Assembly (NCBI RefSeq): GCF_029193575.1
Contig: NZ_JARGCS010000024.1
Span: 124,001-188,000 of the forward strand
Reading direction: 5' to 3'
Source of the DNA: Pseudomonas entomophila
GTDB lineage: Bacteria > Pseudomonadota > Gammaproteobacteria > Pseudomonadales > Pseudomonadaceae
Length of the DNA stretch: 64,000 nucleotides
Shown here in pieces: positions 16,860-25,867 of the stretch; the first letter of the stretch is position 1; the number at the start of each line of letters is the position of its first letter. The notes under the pieces were generated by a model that did no database searches, was not told where the DNA came from, and was given only the letters and a program-made list of their open reading frames with translations. A program made the position numbers and the translations under genes.

Positions 16860-18593
16860 TTAGCGGGTGCCAGGCTTTTTCGCCTGCGCGCCCGAGGCTG
16901 GCTGGGCCTCGTTACGCAATGCTTCCTCGGCCTGCTGCTGGCGCAGTCGTTGCCAGTGCGCCAGCACCTGGGGCGGTGCCCACAGCTGCGGCTCGGAGGC
17001 CTCGAAACCTTCCCTTCGTTCCCGTTCGGCAACACTGGCGCGCGCCAGTTCAAACGCCTGTTTCAGGTCGTCGGTCTGGTTCAGCGCCTGGGCGAACAGG
17101 GCGTCGCCGAAGTAGGTGAAGTCGGCCTCTTCCGAACAGCCGAACGACACCCGGTCCGGGCGGGCGGCGGTCATGATCAGGGTCCGGTCGTCCTTGAGCG
17201 GGGCGATGTAGCCCCCGGAATAGCAGGCGGAGATGACAATCACCTTGTCGCGCTCCTTGAGCGGCGCCAGGGCGCCGGCCAGCTCGTTGGCCGACAGGTC
17301 GGCCAGTTGCAGGCGCGGCTGGTCGAGCACCAGTTGGTGGTCGTGGCTGCCGTGGCTGGTCAGGTAGACGAAGACGATGTCTTCCGGGCCGCTGCGCTCG
17401 GCCAGGGTGCGGGCGGCGCGGGTGAGGTTCTCGCGGGTGGCCATGGGCCGGTCGGCCAGGTGGTCGCGGTGGTTGACCAGGGTGACCTGGCCGCGAGCGC
17501 CGAAGCGCACCTTGAGCATGTTGCTGACGTAGTCGGCCTCGCGCAGGAACACGCTCTGCTGGCCATCGCCGGCCAGCACCAGGCTGTACAGCTGGATCGG
17601 CGGCGCCGAGCGCGGCACCTTGGCCAGCGCATCGTCCAGCAGCTTGCCCTGGTTGAGCAGGGCCAGGTCCAGCGGGTCGGGCAGCAGCGTGCCCTTGTCG
17701 TCGCGCACGCGCACGCCGTTGATCCAGTAGCCGCCCGCGACGCGGCCATCGGCCTGGATCAACCGGCCGGCACCCTGGTAGGCGTCGTTGTCGAAGCCGC
17801 CGATGTACTGGCTGCCGTCGGCCAGGTGCAGGTGGCCCTGGCCGTTGAAACGCCAGTCGACGAAGCCGCCCTTGTAGCGGCTGCCGTCGCTGCCCAGCAA
17901 CTCGCCCTGGCCGCTCAGCGAGCCGTCCTTGAAGTCGCCGATCCACACGTCGCCGTCGGCATTCTCGTAGCGGCCACGCCCCTCGAGGCGGCTGTCCTTG
18001 AACTCGCCGATGTACTGCTCGCCGTCGACGCTGTCGTAGGTGCCGGCGCCCTGCAACTGGCCGTCGCTGAAGTGGCCGCTGAAGCGGTTGCCGCTGGCAT
18101 CGCTGCGCACCCCGGCGCCGTTGGGCTTGCCCTTGGCGAACAGGCCCTGGTAGCGGCTGCCGTCGGCCAGTTGCAGTTCGCCGGCCCCTTCGTACTGGTC
18201 GTCCTTGAACTGGCCCCGGTAGGTCTGGTCGTGTTGCTTGAGGGTGCCTTCGCCGTCGCGTCGGCCGTGCTTGAAGGTGCCGGCGTAGTGGCTGCCGGGG
18301 GTGGTCAGGTCGCCCAGGCCGTCGAACAGGCCCAGGGCGAACTGGCCACGGTAGACCTCGCCATTGCTGCCGTGCCATTCGCCCTGGCCATGCCACTGGC
18401 CATTCTGGAAGGTGCCGGCGTACCAACTGCCGTTGGGGTAGTCGATGCGCCCTTCGCCTTGCAGCAGCCCGTCGACCACCTGGCCACGGTAGCGGCCGCC
18501 GTCGGGCAGGCGCGCATCCGGGGGCGACAAGGGTTCACCTTCGCCGCAGGCGGCGAGCAGCAGGGTCAGGGCGAGGGGGAGCAGGGGACGCAT
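16860..18593 (-). CDS. MORN-repeat lipoprotein with C13 caspase-fold peptidase domain
   Basis: A 577-residue predicted lipoprotein with lipobox LLAAC (Cys16). Residues about 35-288 hold 11 tandem 23-residue MORN units with the YxGxFxxGxxxGxG pattern, for example YRGQFKDDQYEGAGEL. The C-terminal part matches peptidase C13 (legumain/GPI8-like clan CD): a histidine in YLTSHGSHDH (about 413) and a cysteine in VISACYSGGYI (about 456) form the expected dyad. MORN repeats often bind lipids or mediate assembly. The protein should sit in the outer or inner membrane facing the periplasm. Its proteolytic target is unknown, and no partner gene is evident. Frame and catalytic residues are intact. Confidence 0.85.
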   Translation of the reverse strand: MRPLLPLALTLLLAACGEGEPLSPPDARLPDGGRYRGQVVDGLLQGEGRIDYPNGSWYAGTFQNGQWHGQGEWHGSNGEVYRGQFALGLFDGLGDLTTPGSHYAGTFKHGRRDGEGTLKQHDQTYRGQFKDDQYEGAGELQLADGSRYQGLFAKGKPNGAGVRSDASGNRFSGHFSDGQLQGAGTYDSVDGEQYIGEFKDSRLEGRGRYENADGDVWIGDFKDGSLSGQGELLGSDGSRYKGGFVDWRFNGQGHLHLADGSQYIGGFDNDAYQGAGRLIQADGRVAGGYWINGVRVRDDKGTLLPDPLDLALLNQGKLLDDALAKVPRSAPPIQLYSLVLAGDGQQSVFLREADYVSNMLKVRFGARGQVTLVNHRDHLADRPMATRENLTRAARTLAERSGPEDIVFVYLTSHGSHDHQLVLDQPRLQLADLSANELAGALAPLKERDKVIVISACYSGGYIAPLKDDRTLIMTAARPDRVSFGCSEEADFTYFGDALFAQALNQTDDLKQAFELARASVAERERREGFEASEPQLWAPPQVLAHWQRLRQQQAEEALRNEAQPASGAQAKKPGTR

Positions 18594-18678
18594 GGCGGAA
18601 TCCGGGCACAGAGACTTTCCGAGTATGCCGCAGAATCGGGGGGTGAGACAGCCATTGGGCGAGGGTGCACGGTGTCCT

Positions 18679-18782
18679 CAGCGCGGGGCGAGCCCGCACC
18701 TACAGGCGCTGCGCAGTGCTCAGGAGCGACGCGGTGCCGGTAGCAGCGGGCTTGCCCCGCGATGGGCCGCGAAGCGGCCCTG
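18679..18782. repeat. Diverged REP pair
   Basis: Two REP cores in opposite orientation, gcgcggggcgagcccgc and gcgggcttgccccgcgatgg, are separated by about 45 bases of spacer. They fill most of the gap between the MORN lipoprotein start and the MaoC gene end. Confidence 0.65.
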
Positions 18783-18791
18783 GGCGGCAGG

Positions 18792-19247
18792 TCAAACGAA
18801 GCAGAGCGAAAGCGGCTCGGCAATGTACGCCGGCTTGTCCTCACCTTCGATTTCCAGGGTGACGGTGGCTTTGAGCAGCCACTGGCCCGGCTTCTTTTCG
18901 GTGGCATCGGTCAGGTCGACCTTCAGCCGAACACTGCTGTCGACCTTCACCGGCTGGATGAAGCGCACGCTGTCCAGGCCGTAGTTGACCACCATCTTCA
19001 AGCCCTCGGGCAGGACCAGGATGTCCTCCATCAGCTTGGGAATCAGCGAAAGGGTGAGAAAGCCATGGGCGATGGTGGTGCCGAACGGGGTCTTGGCGGC
19101 CTTCACCGGGTCGACATGGATGAACTGGAAGTCGCCGGTGGCCTCGGCGAACAGGTTGATGCGTTGTTGATCGATTTTCAGCCATTCGGAACGTCCCAGT
19201 TCCTTTCCAACGTACTGCGAAAGCTCTGTAACGGGTACATAGGGCAT
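18792..19247 (-). CDS. phaJ4: MaoC-like (R)-specific enoyl-CoA hydratase, PhaJ4 type
   Basis: A 151-residue single hot-dog hydratase. The hydratase-2 motif is intact: ATGDFQFIHVDPVKA supplies the catalytic aspartate and histidine, followed by PFGTTIAHGFLTLSLIP. The sequence closely follows the PhaJ4 proteins of pseudomonads, which convert trans-2-enoyl-CoA from beta-oxidation into (R)-3-hydroxyacyl-CoA for polyhydroxyalkanoate synthesis. ATG 19247 (MPYVPVTELSQYVGKELG) was chosen over an upstream ATG at 19313, which lies close to the divergent promoter. The exact paralogue number is from memory of the family. Confidence 0.85.
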   Translation of the reverse strand: MPYVPVTELSQYVGKELGRSEWLKIDQQRINLFAEATGDFQFIHVDPVKAAKTPFGTTIAHGFLTLSLIPKLMEDILVLPEGLKMVVNYGLDSVRFIQPVKVDSSVRLKVDLTDATEKKPGQWLLKATVTLEIEGEDKPAYIAEPLSLCFV

Positions 19248-19340
19248 CGCGACTCTCCAGGTTGTCTTTTGGTACGAGGGTGCAAGATCAGCACGCTGCG
19301 CGGCTGCGGTCAAGTCATTGGCTTTTCGGCGAATATCGCC

Positions 19341-19369
19341 TTATAGGCAAAAGGGGGCGTGCTTATAAT
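19341..19369 (+). promoter_or_regulatory. Promoter of the lrgA-lrgB-like operon
   Basis: A perfect TATAAT (19364-19369) is preceded at 17 bases by TTATAG (19341-19346), a weak -35. It lies 27 bases before the LrgA-like start. Confidence 0.5.
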
Positions 19370-19395
19370 GGCGCCAATGCCCCAAGGAGATGCTT

Positions 19396-19758
19396 ATGCT
19401 GTTGCGTGGTTTGACCTGGCTGGTGCTGTTCCAGCTGCTGGGTACGGCGATCAATCACCTGGTGTTGCCCATCCTGCCGGGGCCGATCATCGGCCTGCTG
19501 CTGTTGCTGGCGTACCTGATGATCCGCGGCGAGGTCGGCAAGCCACTCAACGAAGCGGCCGGCAGCCTGCTGCGCTACCTGCCGCTGCTGCTGGTGCCGC
19601 CAGCGGTGGGGGTGATGGTCTATGCCAGCGACATCGCCGCGGACTTCTGGGCCATCGTCGGCGCGTTGGTGATCTCCTGCCTGCTGACGCTGGTGTTCGT
19701 CGGCATGCTGATGCAGAAGCTGATCCACCGCCAGGGCAAGCGCGAGGAGCAGCCATGA
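19396..19758 (+). CDS. CidA/LrgA family holin-like membrane protein
   Basis: A 120-residue protein with about four membrane segments, with LPGPIIGLLLLLAYL and LLLVPPAVGVMVYASDI being the family signature. CidA/LrgA proteins are holin-like and, with an LrgB partner, affect murein hydrolase activity or metabolite export. ATG 19396 is preferred over ATG 19390 because the AAGGAG ribosome site lies 6 bases before it but directly abuts 19390. It overlaps the LrgB-like gene by 4 bases (ATGA). Confidence 0.88.
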   Translation: MLLRGLTWLVLFQLLGTAINHLVLPILPGPIIGLLLLLAYLMIRGEVGKPLNEAAGSLLRYLPLLLVPPAVGVMVYASDIAADFWAIVGALVISCLLTLVFVGMLMQKLIHRQGKREEQP

Positions 19759-20471
19759 GCCTCGATTGGCACGGCGCGCTCGAGGCGGTCATCCACCACC
19801 CCTTGTTCGGCATCGGCGTCACCCTGGCGGCCTACCAGTTGGTGCTGGCGGCTTACGAGCGCACCCGCTGGATCTTCCTGCAACCGGTGCTGGTGTCGAT
19901 GCTGGTGGTGATCGGCGTATTGCTGCTGTGCGGCATCGACTACGCCGAGTACCGGCGCAGCACCGAGATCCTCAACATCCTCCTGGGCCCGGCCACCGTG
20001 GCGCTGGCGGTGCCGCTGTACCTGAACCTGCGGCGCATCCGCCAGCTGTTCTGGCCCATCTTTACTACGCTGGTAATCGGAGGCCTGTTCGCCACCGTGG
20101 CCTGCGTGGCCCTGGGCGCGTGGTTCGGGGCCGAGCATATGATCCTGATGACCATGGCGCCGAAGTCGGTGACCTCGCCGATCGCCATGCTGGTGGCCGA
20201 GCAGATCGGCGGCGTGGCCGCGCTGGCGGCGGTGTTCGTGCTGATCACCGGGGTGATCGGCGCGATCTTCGGCCCGGCGCTGCTGACCCGCTGCGGCGTG
20301 CTCAGCCCCGAGGCGCGCGGTATGGCCCTGGGCGTGACGGCGCATGCGGTGGGCACCTCGGTGGCCTTGCAGGAAAGTGACGAATGCGGCGCCTTCGCCG
20401 CGCTGGCGATGAGCCTGATGGGGGTGGCCACAGCGGTGTTCCTGCCGTTGGCGGTCAGCCTGGTGGCTTGA
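19755..20471 (+). CDS. LrgB/CidB family membrane protein
   Basis: A 238-residue integral membrane protein of the LrgB/CidB family. Key stretches are LLGPATVALAVPLYLNL, MAPKSVTSPIAM and GVTAHAVGTSVAL, all conserved in LrgB. It works with the preceding LrgA-like protein, to which it is translationally coupled. It ends 9 bases before the LON-N-domain gene, so three genes form one unit. Confidence 0.9.
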   Translation: MSLDWHGALEAVIHHPLFGIGVTLAAYQLVLAAYERTRWIFLQPVLVSMLVVIGVLLLCGIDYAEYRRSTEILNILLGPATVALAVPLYLNLRRIRQLFWPIFTTLVIGGLFATVACVALGAWFGAEHMILMTMAPKSVTSPIAMLVAEQIGGVAALAAVFVLITGVIGAIFGPALLTRCGVLSPEARGMALGVTAHAVGTSVALQESDECGAFAALAMSLMGVATAVFLPLAVSLVA

Positions 20472-20480
20472 GGAATGACG

Positions 20481-21071
20481 ATGACGCTACCGCTGTTTCC
20501 CCTCAATACCGTGCTGTTTCCAGGGTGCCTGCTGGATCTGCAGATCTTCGAAGCGCGTTACCTGGACATGATCGGCCGCTGCATGAAGCAGGGCGAAGGT
20601 TTCGGCGTGGTGTGCATCCTTGAAGGCGAGCAGGTGGGCAAGGCCCCGCCGGCCGTGGCCTCGCTCGGGTGCGAGGCGTTGATCCGCGATTTCGTGCAGC
20701 AGGACAACGGCCTGCTGGGCATCCGTGTGGAGGGGGTGCGGCGCTTCCAGGTGCAGAGCACCGAGGTGCTCAAGGACCAGTTGCTGGTGGGCGAGGTGCA
20801 CTGGTTGCCGGACCTGCCGGACAGCCCGCTGGTGGAGCAGGACGACGACTTGCTGGCGCTGTTGCTGGCCCTGGGCGAACACCCGATGGTCGAGGCGCTG
20901 GACATGCCGCGCGACGTCGACGGGCGGCAGTCGCTGAGCAACCAGTTGGCCTACCTGTTGCCGTTCATGGAAGAGGACAAGCTCGATTTGCTGGCGATCG
21001 ATTCGCCGCAGGAGCGATTGGTGGCGATCCAGGCGTTGCTGGAGCGGATCCAGGGGGAGTTGTTTGCCTGA
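20481..21071 (+). CDS. LON N-terminal substrate-binding domain protein
   Basis: A 196-residue stand-alone LON-N (PUA-like) domain with no ATPase or protease part. Marks are LPLFPLNTVLFPGCLLDLQIF at the N-terminus, RYLDMIGRCM and GIRVEGVRRFQV. Such proteins resemble the substrate-recognition domain of Lon and cereblon; their role in bacteria is unknown. ATG 20481 is preferred over ATG 20475 because GAGGA lies 6 bases before it. It is likely co-transcribed with the lrgAB-like genes. Confidence 0.87.
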   Translation: MTLPLFPLNTVLFPGCLLDLQIFEARYLDMIGRCMKQGEGFGVVCILEGEQVGKAPPAVASLGCEALIRDFVQQDNGLLGIRVEGVRRFQVQSTEVLKDQLLVGEVHWLPDLPDSPLVEQDDDLLALLLALGEHPMVEALDMPRDVDGRQSLSNQLAYLLPFMEEDKLDLLAIDSPQERLVAIQALLERIQGELFA

Positions 21072-21090
21072 TGGCGTTCAGGGGATTGTG

Positions 21091-21111
21091 CCGGCCCCGC
21101 GAGAGGGCCGG
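21091..21111. terminator. Hairpin between convergent genes
   Basis: The stem CCGGCCC / GGGCCGG with a 7-base loop lies between the LON-N stop and the end of the DedA-PAP2 gene. No long T-run follows, so it may be a weak bidirectional terminator or a REP remnant. Confidence 0.45.
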
Positions 21112-21129
21112 TGAACCCGGCGCATCACC

Positions 21130-22446
21130 TCAATACTGGTAGCGCAGCAACGCCTTCGGCAGTGAGTGCAGGGCAAAGAACGCCAGCAACGCGATGCATG
21201 CCGGCAAGATCAACCACCACACCCGTTGCGGCAGCGCGCTCAGCGTCTGGCGATGCTGCACTGCGGTCAGGCTGATCGCGCACACGCAACACGCCAGCAG
21301 TGCTCCCGCGAGGATATCCGTCGGCCAGTGCGCCCCCAGGTACACCCGCGACAGGGCGATCGACAGCGCCGGCAATACCCCCAGCAGTACCCAGGTCAGG
21401 CGCATGCGCGGCGGTTGCCCGCGCCCGGCCAGTATCGCCAGCACCAGGAAGAAGGCGAACGACGCCGAGCTGTGCCCGCTGGGCATGCTGTAGCTGGTCA
21501 GCGGGTCGCTCAGTACCTCCGGGCGCGCGCGGGCGAACAACCATTTCAGGGTGCCGTTGGCCAGCGCCGTGCCCATCAGCGCGCTGCCGGCGAAGATCGC
21601 CTGGCGCCATTGCCGTGCCAGCAGCAGCAAGCCGGTCAGCAGGCCGCCGAGGAAGAACTGGGTGCGGAAGTCGCCCAGGCGGGTGACCAGCACCACGATG
21701 CCGTCGATGGCCTGGCTGCGATGCTCCTGCACCAGGGTCATCAGGCCCTGGTCGAATTCATGCAGGTACGGCCAGCCGAGGAACAACGCCACCAAGGCCA
21801 CCAGGCTCAGCGCGGCGATCAGCCGGGTGCCGTGGCGCTGGTCGCGGATGCTGCTGTTGAGGCTCAGGCCCACCAGTACCGCCAGGCTGCCGGCGACGAT
21901 CCCGGCATCCAGCCAGAAGCCTTCCGGCAGCGGCAAGCGCATGGCGGCGCCGGTGGCCCAGCCGGGCAGCAGGTAGGCCACCGACCAGCCGGCGCCCGCC
22001 ACCAGGCTGACGGCGATGAAGCGCGGCAGCGGCATGTCGAACATGCCGGCGACCATCGGCAGCATCGGCCGCAGCGGCCCGATGAAGCGGCCCACCAGCA
22101 GGCTGGCGATGCCGTAGCGCTGGAAGTAGGCCTCGGCGCTGCCGATCCATTCCGGGTGGCTGCGCAGCAACGGCAGGCGACGAATGTTCTGGTGGAAATA
22201 CTTGCCGATGCCGTAGGACAACGCGTCACCGAGCATCCCGCCGAGGAAGCCCAGCAACAGGGTTTCGCCCAGGCTGAAGGCGCCGCTGCCGGCCAGCACG
22301 GCCACGGCGAACAGCAATACGGTGCCCGGCACGACGATGCCGGCGATGGCCAGGCATTCGATGCAGGCCACCAGGAAAATTGCCAGGCCAAGCCACTGGG
22401 GGTTGGCGCCGAGCCAGCCGGTCAGGCTGTCGAGCCATTGGCTCAT
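21130..22446 (-). CDS. Bifunctional DedA / PAP2 phosphatase membrane protein
   Basis: A 438-residue fusion. Residues about 1-190 form a DedA domain ([33 protein letters not shown]). The C-terminal half is a PAP2 lipid phosphatase with all three motifs: [20 protein letters not shown] and [12 protein letters not shown]. DedA domains move lipid-linked substrates across the membrane and PAP2 enzymes dephosphorylate lipid pyrophosphates, so the fusion could couple flipping and dephosphorylation of undecaprenyl or phospholipid species. That coupling is inference. The start at 22446 is 3 bases after the glycosylase gene stop. Confidence 0.92.
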   Translation of the reverse strand: MSQWLDSLTGWLGANPQWLGLAIFLVACIECLAIAGIVVPGTVLLFAVAVLAGSGAFSLGETLLLGFLGGMLGDALSYGIGKYFHQNIRRLPLLRSHPEWIGSAEAYFQRYGIASLLVGRFIGPLRPMLPMVAGMFDMPLPRFIAVSLVAGAGWSVAYLLPGWATGAAMRLPLPEGFWLDAGIVAGSLAVLVGLSLNSSIRDQRHGTRLIAALSLVALVALFLGWPYLHEFDQGLMTLVQEHRSQAIDGIVVLVTRLGDFRTQFFLGGLLTGLLLLARQWRQAIFAGSALMGTALANGTLKWLFARARPEVLSDPLTSYSMPSGHSSASFAFFLVLAILAGRGQPPRMRLTWVLLGVLPALSIALSRVYLGAHWPTDILAGALLACCVCAISLTAVQHRQTLSALPQRVWWLILPACIALLAFFALHSLPKALLRYQY

Positions 22447-22449
22447 GGG

Positions 22450-23142
22450 TCAGCTTCCTTGTTCGAGGGTAAAGAAGTCCCGTCCTTCGACCTGGCCCCG
22501 ACGCAGCGGGTTCCGGGTGCAGAAACGGGCGAATTCGGCGTCGACGAAGCGGTACGGCAGGTGCTCGTCGCGGCCTTTGGGGATGCCCAGGCGTGTGGCC
22601 TGGATCACCCGTGGCACGGTAATGCCGCAGTCTTCGACGTAAAGGCGCTCGGGGTCGAAGCGCTGGGCGTCCCAGTGCGGCACCTTCAGGCCCAAGGCCC
22701 GGCACAACAGGGTCTGGCCGGCGCACAGGCGCTCGGCTGGGCGCAGGTTGCCGCTGGCGTCGGGGTTGTTCAGTTGCATCTGCGCCAGGCTGTTGGCGCC
22801 CGAGAGGGCATCCACCCAGGGGTAGGCGGACTTGATCAGCACCGCGTTGCCCGGGCCCTGGGCGCTGAAGTTCAGCGAATCGCCGCCGCGAGCGTAATAC
22901 ATGTAGATGTGCCCGCCGTCGAGGAACAGCGCCTTGCGCTTCTCGGTGTAGCCCAGCGAGGCGTGGCTGCCCTTGTCGGTGAGGTAGTAGGCCTCGGTCT
23001 CGATGATCCGCGCGGCCAGCCACAGGTCGCCGTGGCGGTGGCGGATGACCTTGCCCAGCAGGTCGCGGGCGAGGGTCTGGGCGTCGCGGTCGAAGAAGGG
23101 GGCGGGCAGGGCGCGGGCCGGGCAGGGGGCTGGGGCTTGCAT
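22450..23142 (-). CDS. DNA-3-methyladenine glycosylase (AAG/MPG family)
   Basis: A 230-residue base-excision repair enzyme of the mammalian-type AAG fold, which removes alkylated purines. Family stretches are [20 protein letters not shown] (with the catalytic glutamate in RIIETEAY), [11 protein letters not shown] and [14 protein letters not shown]. It ends 3 bases before the DedA-PAP2 start, so the pair is co-transcribed. This differs from the TagA/AlkA-type glycosylases. Confidence 0.93.
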   Translation of the reverse strand: MQAPAPCPARALPAPFFDRDAQTLARDLLGKVIRHRHGDLWLAARIIETEAYYLTDKGSHASLGYTEKRKALFLDGGHIYMYYARGGDSLNFSAQGPGNAVLIKSAYPWVDALSGANSLAQMQLNNPDASGNLRPAERLCAGQTLLCRALGLKVPHWDAQRFDPERLYVEDCGITVPRVIQATRLGIPKGRDEHLPYRFVDAEFARFCTRNPLRRGQVEGRDFFTLEQGS

Positions 23143-23210
23143 GGGGCGCGGTTCGTCGTTGGGAGGGCGGGGATCATAGCAATTAATTGCTTAATCGATG
23201 CTGAACCGGA

Positions 23211-23310
23211 CGGCCCTATCGCGGGGCAAGCCGGCTCCTGCAGGTCCCCCCGCAGCCATCATGAACGAGGCGAACCCTATGGGGGCGGGCTTGCCCCCGC
23301 GATAGGGGGG
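23211..23310. repeat. REP element pair
   Basis: Inverted copies ccctatcgcggggcaagcc and ggcgggcttgcccccgcgat lie around a 45-base spacer between the glycosylase start and proA. Confidence 0.8.
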
Positions 23311-23420
23311 GGCACTGGCAACGGAAATTTCGATATGCCCGGTTACATCTTTCCTACACATAGCCCCCGGCATTTTCTACCATCCGCCACCCGCCGCTGG
23401 GCGTATACCAGCGCGGCAGT

Positions 23421-23426
23421 TATAAT
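23421..23426 (+). promoter_or_regulatory. -10 box of the proA promoter
   Basis: A perfect TATAAT, with TGGGCG 17 bases upstream as a poor -35. It is the only good candidate before proA. Confidence 0.5.
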
Positions 23427-23460
23427 CAGCCGATTTCCCCTTTGGCAAGACACCGAACCC

Positions 23461-24732
23461 ATGACCGAGTCCGTTCTTGACTACATGACCCGCCTGGGTC
23501 GCGCCGCCCGTGAGGCCTCGCGGGTGATCGGCCGTGCCAGCACCGCGCAGAAGAACCGCGCCCTGCAGGCCGCCGCCGACGCGCTGGACGCCGCTCGCAC
23601 CGAGCTGGCCGCCGCCAATGAACGTGACCTCGCCAGCGGCCGTGCCAACGGCCTGGAACCCGCGCTGCTCGACCGCCTGGCCCTGACCCCGGCGCGCATC
23701 GACGGCATGATCACCGGCCTGCGCCAGGTCGCCGCCTTGCCGGACCCGGTCGGCGCGATCCGCGACATGAGCTACCGCCCGTCGGGCATCCAGGTCGGCA
23801 AGATGCGCGTGCCGCTGGGTGTCATCGGCATCATCTACGAGTCACGCCCGAACGTGACCATCGACGCCGCCAGCCTGTGCCTGAAGTCGGGCAACGCCAC
23901 CATCCTGCGGGGCGGCTCCGAAGCCATCCACTCCAACCGCGCCATCGCCACCTGCATCCAGCGTGGCCTGGCCGAGGCCGGCTTGCCGGCGGCGGTGGTG
24001 CAGGTGGTCGAGACCACCGACCGCGAAGCCGTGGGCGCGCTGATCAGCATGCCCGAGTTCGTCGACGTGATCGTCCCGCGCGGTGGCCGTGGCCTGATCG
24101 AGCGCATCAGCCGCGACGCCCGGGTGCCGGTGATCAAGCACCTCGACGGCATTTGCCACGTCTATGTCGCCGAACACGCCGACCTCGACAAGGCCACGCG
24201 CATCGCCTTCAACGCCAAGACCTACCGCTACGGCATCTGCGGCGCCATGGAGACCCTGCTGGTCGACGCCAGCGTGGCCCCGGCGTTCCTGCCGCAGATG
24301 GCCCGCCGCTTCGTCGACAAGGGCGTCGAGCTGCGTGGCTGCGAGCGCACCCGGGCGATCATCGAGGCCAAGCCGGCCAGCGAAGACGACTGGCACACCG
24401 AGTACCTCGACGCGATCCTGTCGATTCGCGTCGTCGACGGCCTGGACCAGGCCATCGAGCACATCAACCACTATGGCTCGCACCACACCGACTCGATCGT
24501 CACCGAGCACCAGGGCCAGGCCCGGCGCTTCATGGCCGAGGTCGACTCGGCGTCGGTCATGCTCAACACCCCGACCTGCTTCGCCGACGGCTTCGAATAC
24601 GGCCTGGGTGCCGAGATCGGCATCTCCACCGACAAGCTGCACGCCCGTGGCCCGGTCGGCCTGGAAGGCCTGACCTGCGAGAAGTACGTGGTGATCGGCG
24701 ATGGCCAGCTGCGCGGCCAGGAGTCCTGCTGA
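23461..24732 (+). CDS. proA: Gamma-glutamyl phosphate reductase
   Basis: A 423-residue NADPH-dependent reductase that turns gamma-glutamyl phosphate into glutamate semialdehyde in proline synthesis. [35 protein letters not shown] and the catalytic-cysteine region [15 protein letters not shown] are present, as is the end [15 protein letters not shown]. It begins a long plus-strand run leading into nadD, rsfS and the cell-elongation genes; nadD starts 1 base after its stop. Confidence 0.97.
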   Translation: MTESVLDYMTRLGRAAREASRVIGRASTAQKNRALQAAADALDAARTELAAANERDLASGRANGLEPALLDRLALTPARIDGMITGLRQVAALPDPVGAIRDMSYRPSGIQVGKMRVPLGVIGIIYESRPNVTIDAASLCLKSGNATILRGGSEAIHSNRAIATCIQRGLAEAGLPAAVVQVVETTDREAVGALISMPEFVDVIVPRGGRGLIERISRDARVPVIKHLDGICHVYVAEHADLDKATRIAFNAKTYRYGICGAMETLLVDASVAPAFLPQMARRFVDKGVELRGCERTRAIIEAKPASEDDWHTEYLDAILSIRVVDGLDQAIEHINHYGSHHTDSIVTEHQGQARRFMAEVDSASVMLNTPTCFADGFEYGLGAEIGISTDKLHARGPVGLEGLTCEKYVVIGDGQLRGQESC

Positions 24733-24733
24733 G

Positions 24734-25393
24734 TTGAGCAAGGCCCAGGCAGCCCGGCGCATCGGCATCCTTGGCGGTACCTTCGACCCCGTGCATATCG
24801 GCCACCTGCGCAGCGCGCTGGAAGTCGCCGAGTTCATGGGGTTGGATGACCTGCGCCTGCTGCCCAATGCCCGGCCGCCACACCGCGACACCCCGCAGGT
24901 GGCTGCCGAGGCGCGCTTGGCGATGGTGCGCAGTGCGGTCGAGGGTGTTGACCGCCTGAGCGTCGATGCCCGCGAGCTGGCCCGCGACAAGCCGTCGTAC
25001 ACCATCGACACCCTGGAGTCGATTCGTGCCGAACTGGCTGCCGATGACCAGCTGTTCCTGGTGCTGGGCTGGGATGCCTTTTGCGGCCTGCCCGGCTGGC
25101 ATCGCTGGGAAGAGCTGTTGCAACACTGTCACATCCTGGTGCTGCAACGCCCGGATGCCGACGTAGAACCCCCTGACGCGCTGCGCAACCTGCTGGCTGC
25201 GCGGTCACAGAGCGATCCCACCGCCATGTCCGGCCCGGCGGGGAACATTTCGTTCGTCTGGCAGACGCCGCTCGCGGTGTCCGCCACACAGATCCGACAG
25301 CTGCGGGCCAGCGGCCAGTCGGTGCGGTTCCTGGTGCCGGACGCAGTACTGGCCTATATCGAGGCGCACGACCTTTACCGTGCGTCGAACTGA
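24734..25393 (+). CDS. nadD: Nicotinate-nucleotide adenylyltransferase
   Basis: A 219-residue NadD that makes deamido-NAD from nicotinate mononucleotide. The nucleotidyltransferase motif [12 protein letters not shown] and the ISATQIR-like VSATQIR motif are present. The start is TTG 24734 ([15 protein letters not shown]), placed 1 base after the proA stop; an in-frame ATG at 24701 would overlap proA by 32 bases and adds nothing like the family. AGGAG lies 10 bases before the TTG. Confidence 0.93.
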   Translation: MSKAQAARRIGILGGTFDPVHIGHLRSALEVAEFMGLDDLRLLPNARPPHRDTPQVAAEARLAMVRSAVEGVDRLSVDARELARDKPSYTIDTLESIRAELAADDQLFLVLGWDAFCGLPGWHRWEELLQHCHILVLQRPDADVEPPDALRNLLAARSQSDPTAMSGPAGNISFVWQTPLAVSATQIRQLRASGQSVRFLVPDAVLAYIEAHDLYRASN

Positions 25394-25413
25394 GGGCGCC
25401 ATGGGGCGCCTCA
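25391..25413 (+). other. Intercistronic hairpin between nadD and rsfS
   Basis: TGAGGGCGCC / GGCGCCTCA form a stem-loop starting at the nadD stop codon. TCATTCAATA follows, without a T-run, so it is probably an mRNA stability or attenuation element. Confidence 0.4.
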
Positions 25414-25438
25414 TTCAATAGAGTTGAACGAGTTTTAT

Positions 25439-25858
25439 ATGACCAAGCAGAAAATCAATGGCGAAGAACTGGTCGAACTGACCAAGGCCGCGCTGGAAGA
25501 CGTCAAGGCCCAGGATATCCAGGTCATCGACGTGCGCGACAAGCACAGCCTGACCGACTACATGATCATCGCCACCGGTACCTCCAACCGGCAGATCAAC
25601 GCCATGCTGGAAAAGGTCCGCGAGGCGGTCAAGGCCAAGGGCGCGCAGCCGCTGGGCGAGGAAGGCAAGGGCGACAGCGACTGGGTCCTGCTGGACCTCA
25701 ACGACGTCATCGTGCACATGATGACCGCCGCCGCCCGTCAGTTCTACGACCTGGAGCGCCTGTGGCTGGGTGCCGAGCAGAGCCGTTCGGCCGATGGCAA
25801 GCACCACAGCCCGGAGAACGTGCATGAGTACTCCGACAAGCTCAAGGACCGGGAATAA
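25439..25858 (+). CDS. rsfS: Ribosomal silencing factor RsfS
   Basis: A 139-residue RsfS/RsfA (Iojap family) that binds ribosomal protein uL14 and blocks subunit joining under nutrient limitation. Family stretches are IQVIDVRDKHSLTDYMIIA, GTSNRQINAM and WVLLDLNDVIVHMM. ATG 25439 matches the family start MTKQKINGEELV. It lies between nadD and rlmH, the usual order. Confidence 0.95.
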   Translation: MTKQKINGEELVELTKAALEDVKAQDIQVIDVRDKHSLTDYMIIATGTSNRQINAMLEKVREAVKAKGAQPLGEEGKGDSDWVLLDLNDVIVHMMTAAARQFYDLERLWLGAEQSRSADGKHHSPENVHEYSDKLKDRE

Positions 25859-25867
25859 CCCCGCGCC

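Larger units (their letters stand above)
23143..23460. other. Intergenic region: REP pair and proA promoter
   Basis: A REP pair occupies about 23211-23310. A promoter-like TATAAT lies at 23421-23426, 35 bases before the proA start, with TGGGCG as a weak -35 at 17 bases. No gene is visible. Confidence 0.6.

Noticed and set aside
23143..23460. N-terminal extension of proA through the upstream gap
   Set aside because: The frame is open by chance through a REP pair; the family start is at ATG 23461, just after a TATAAT box.
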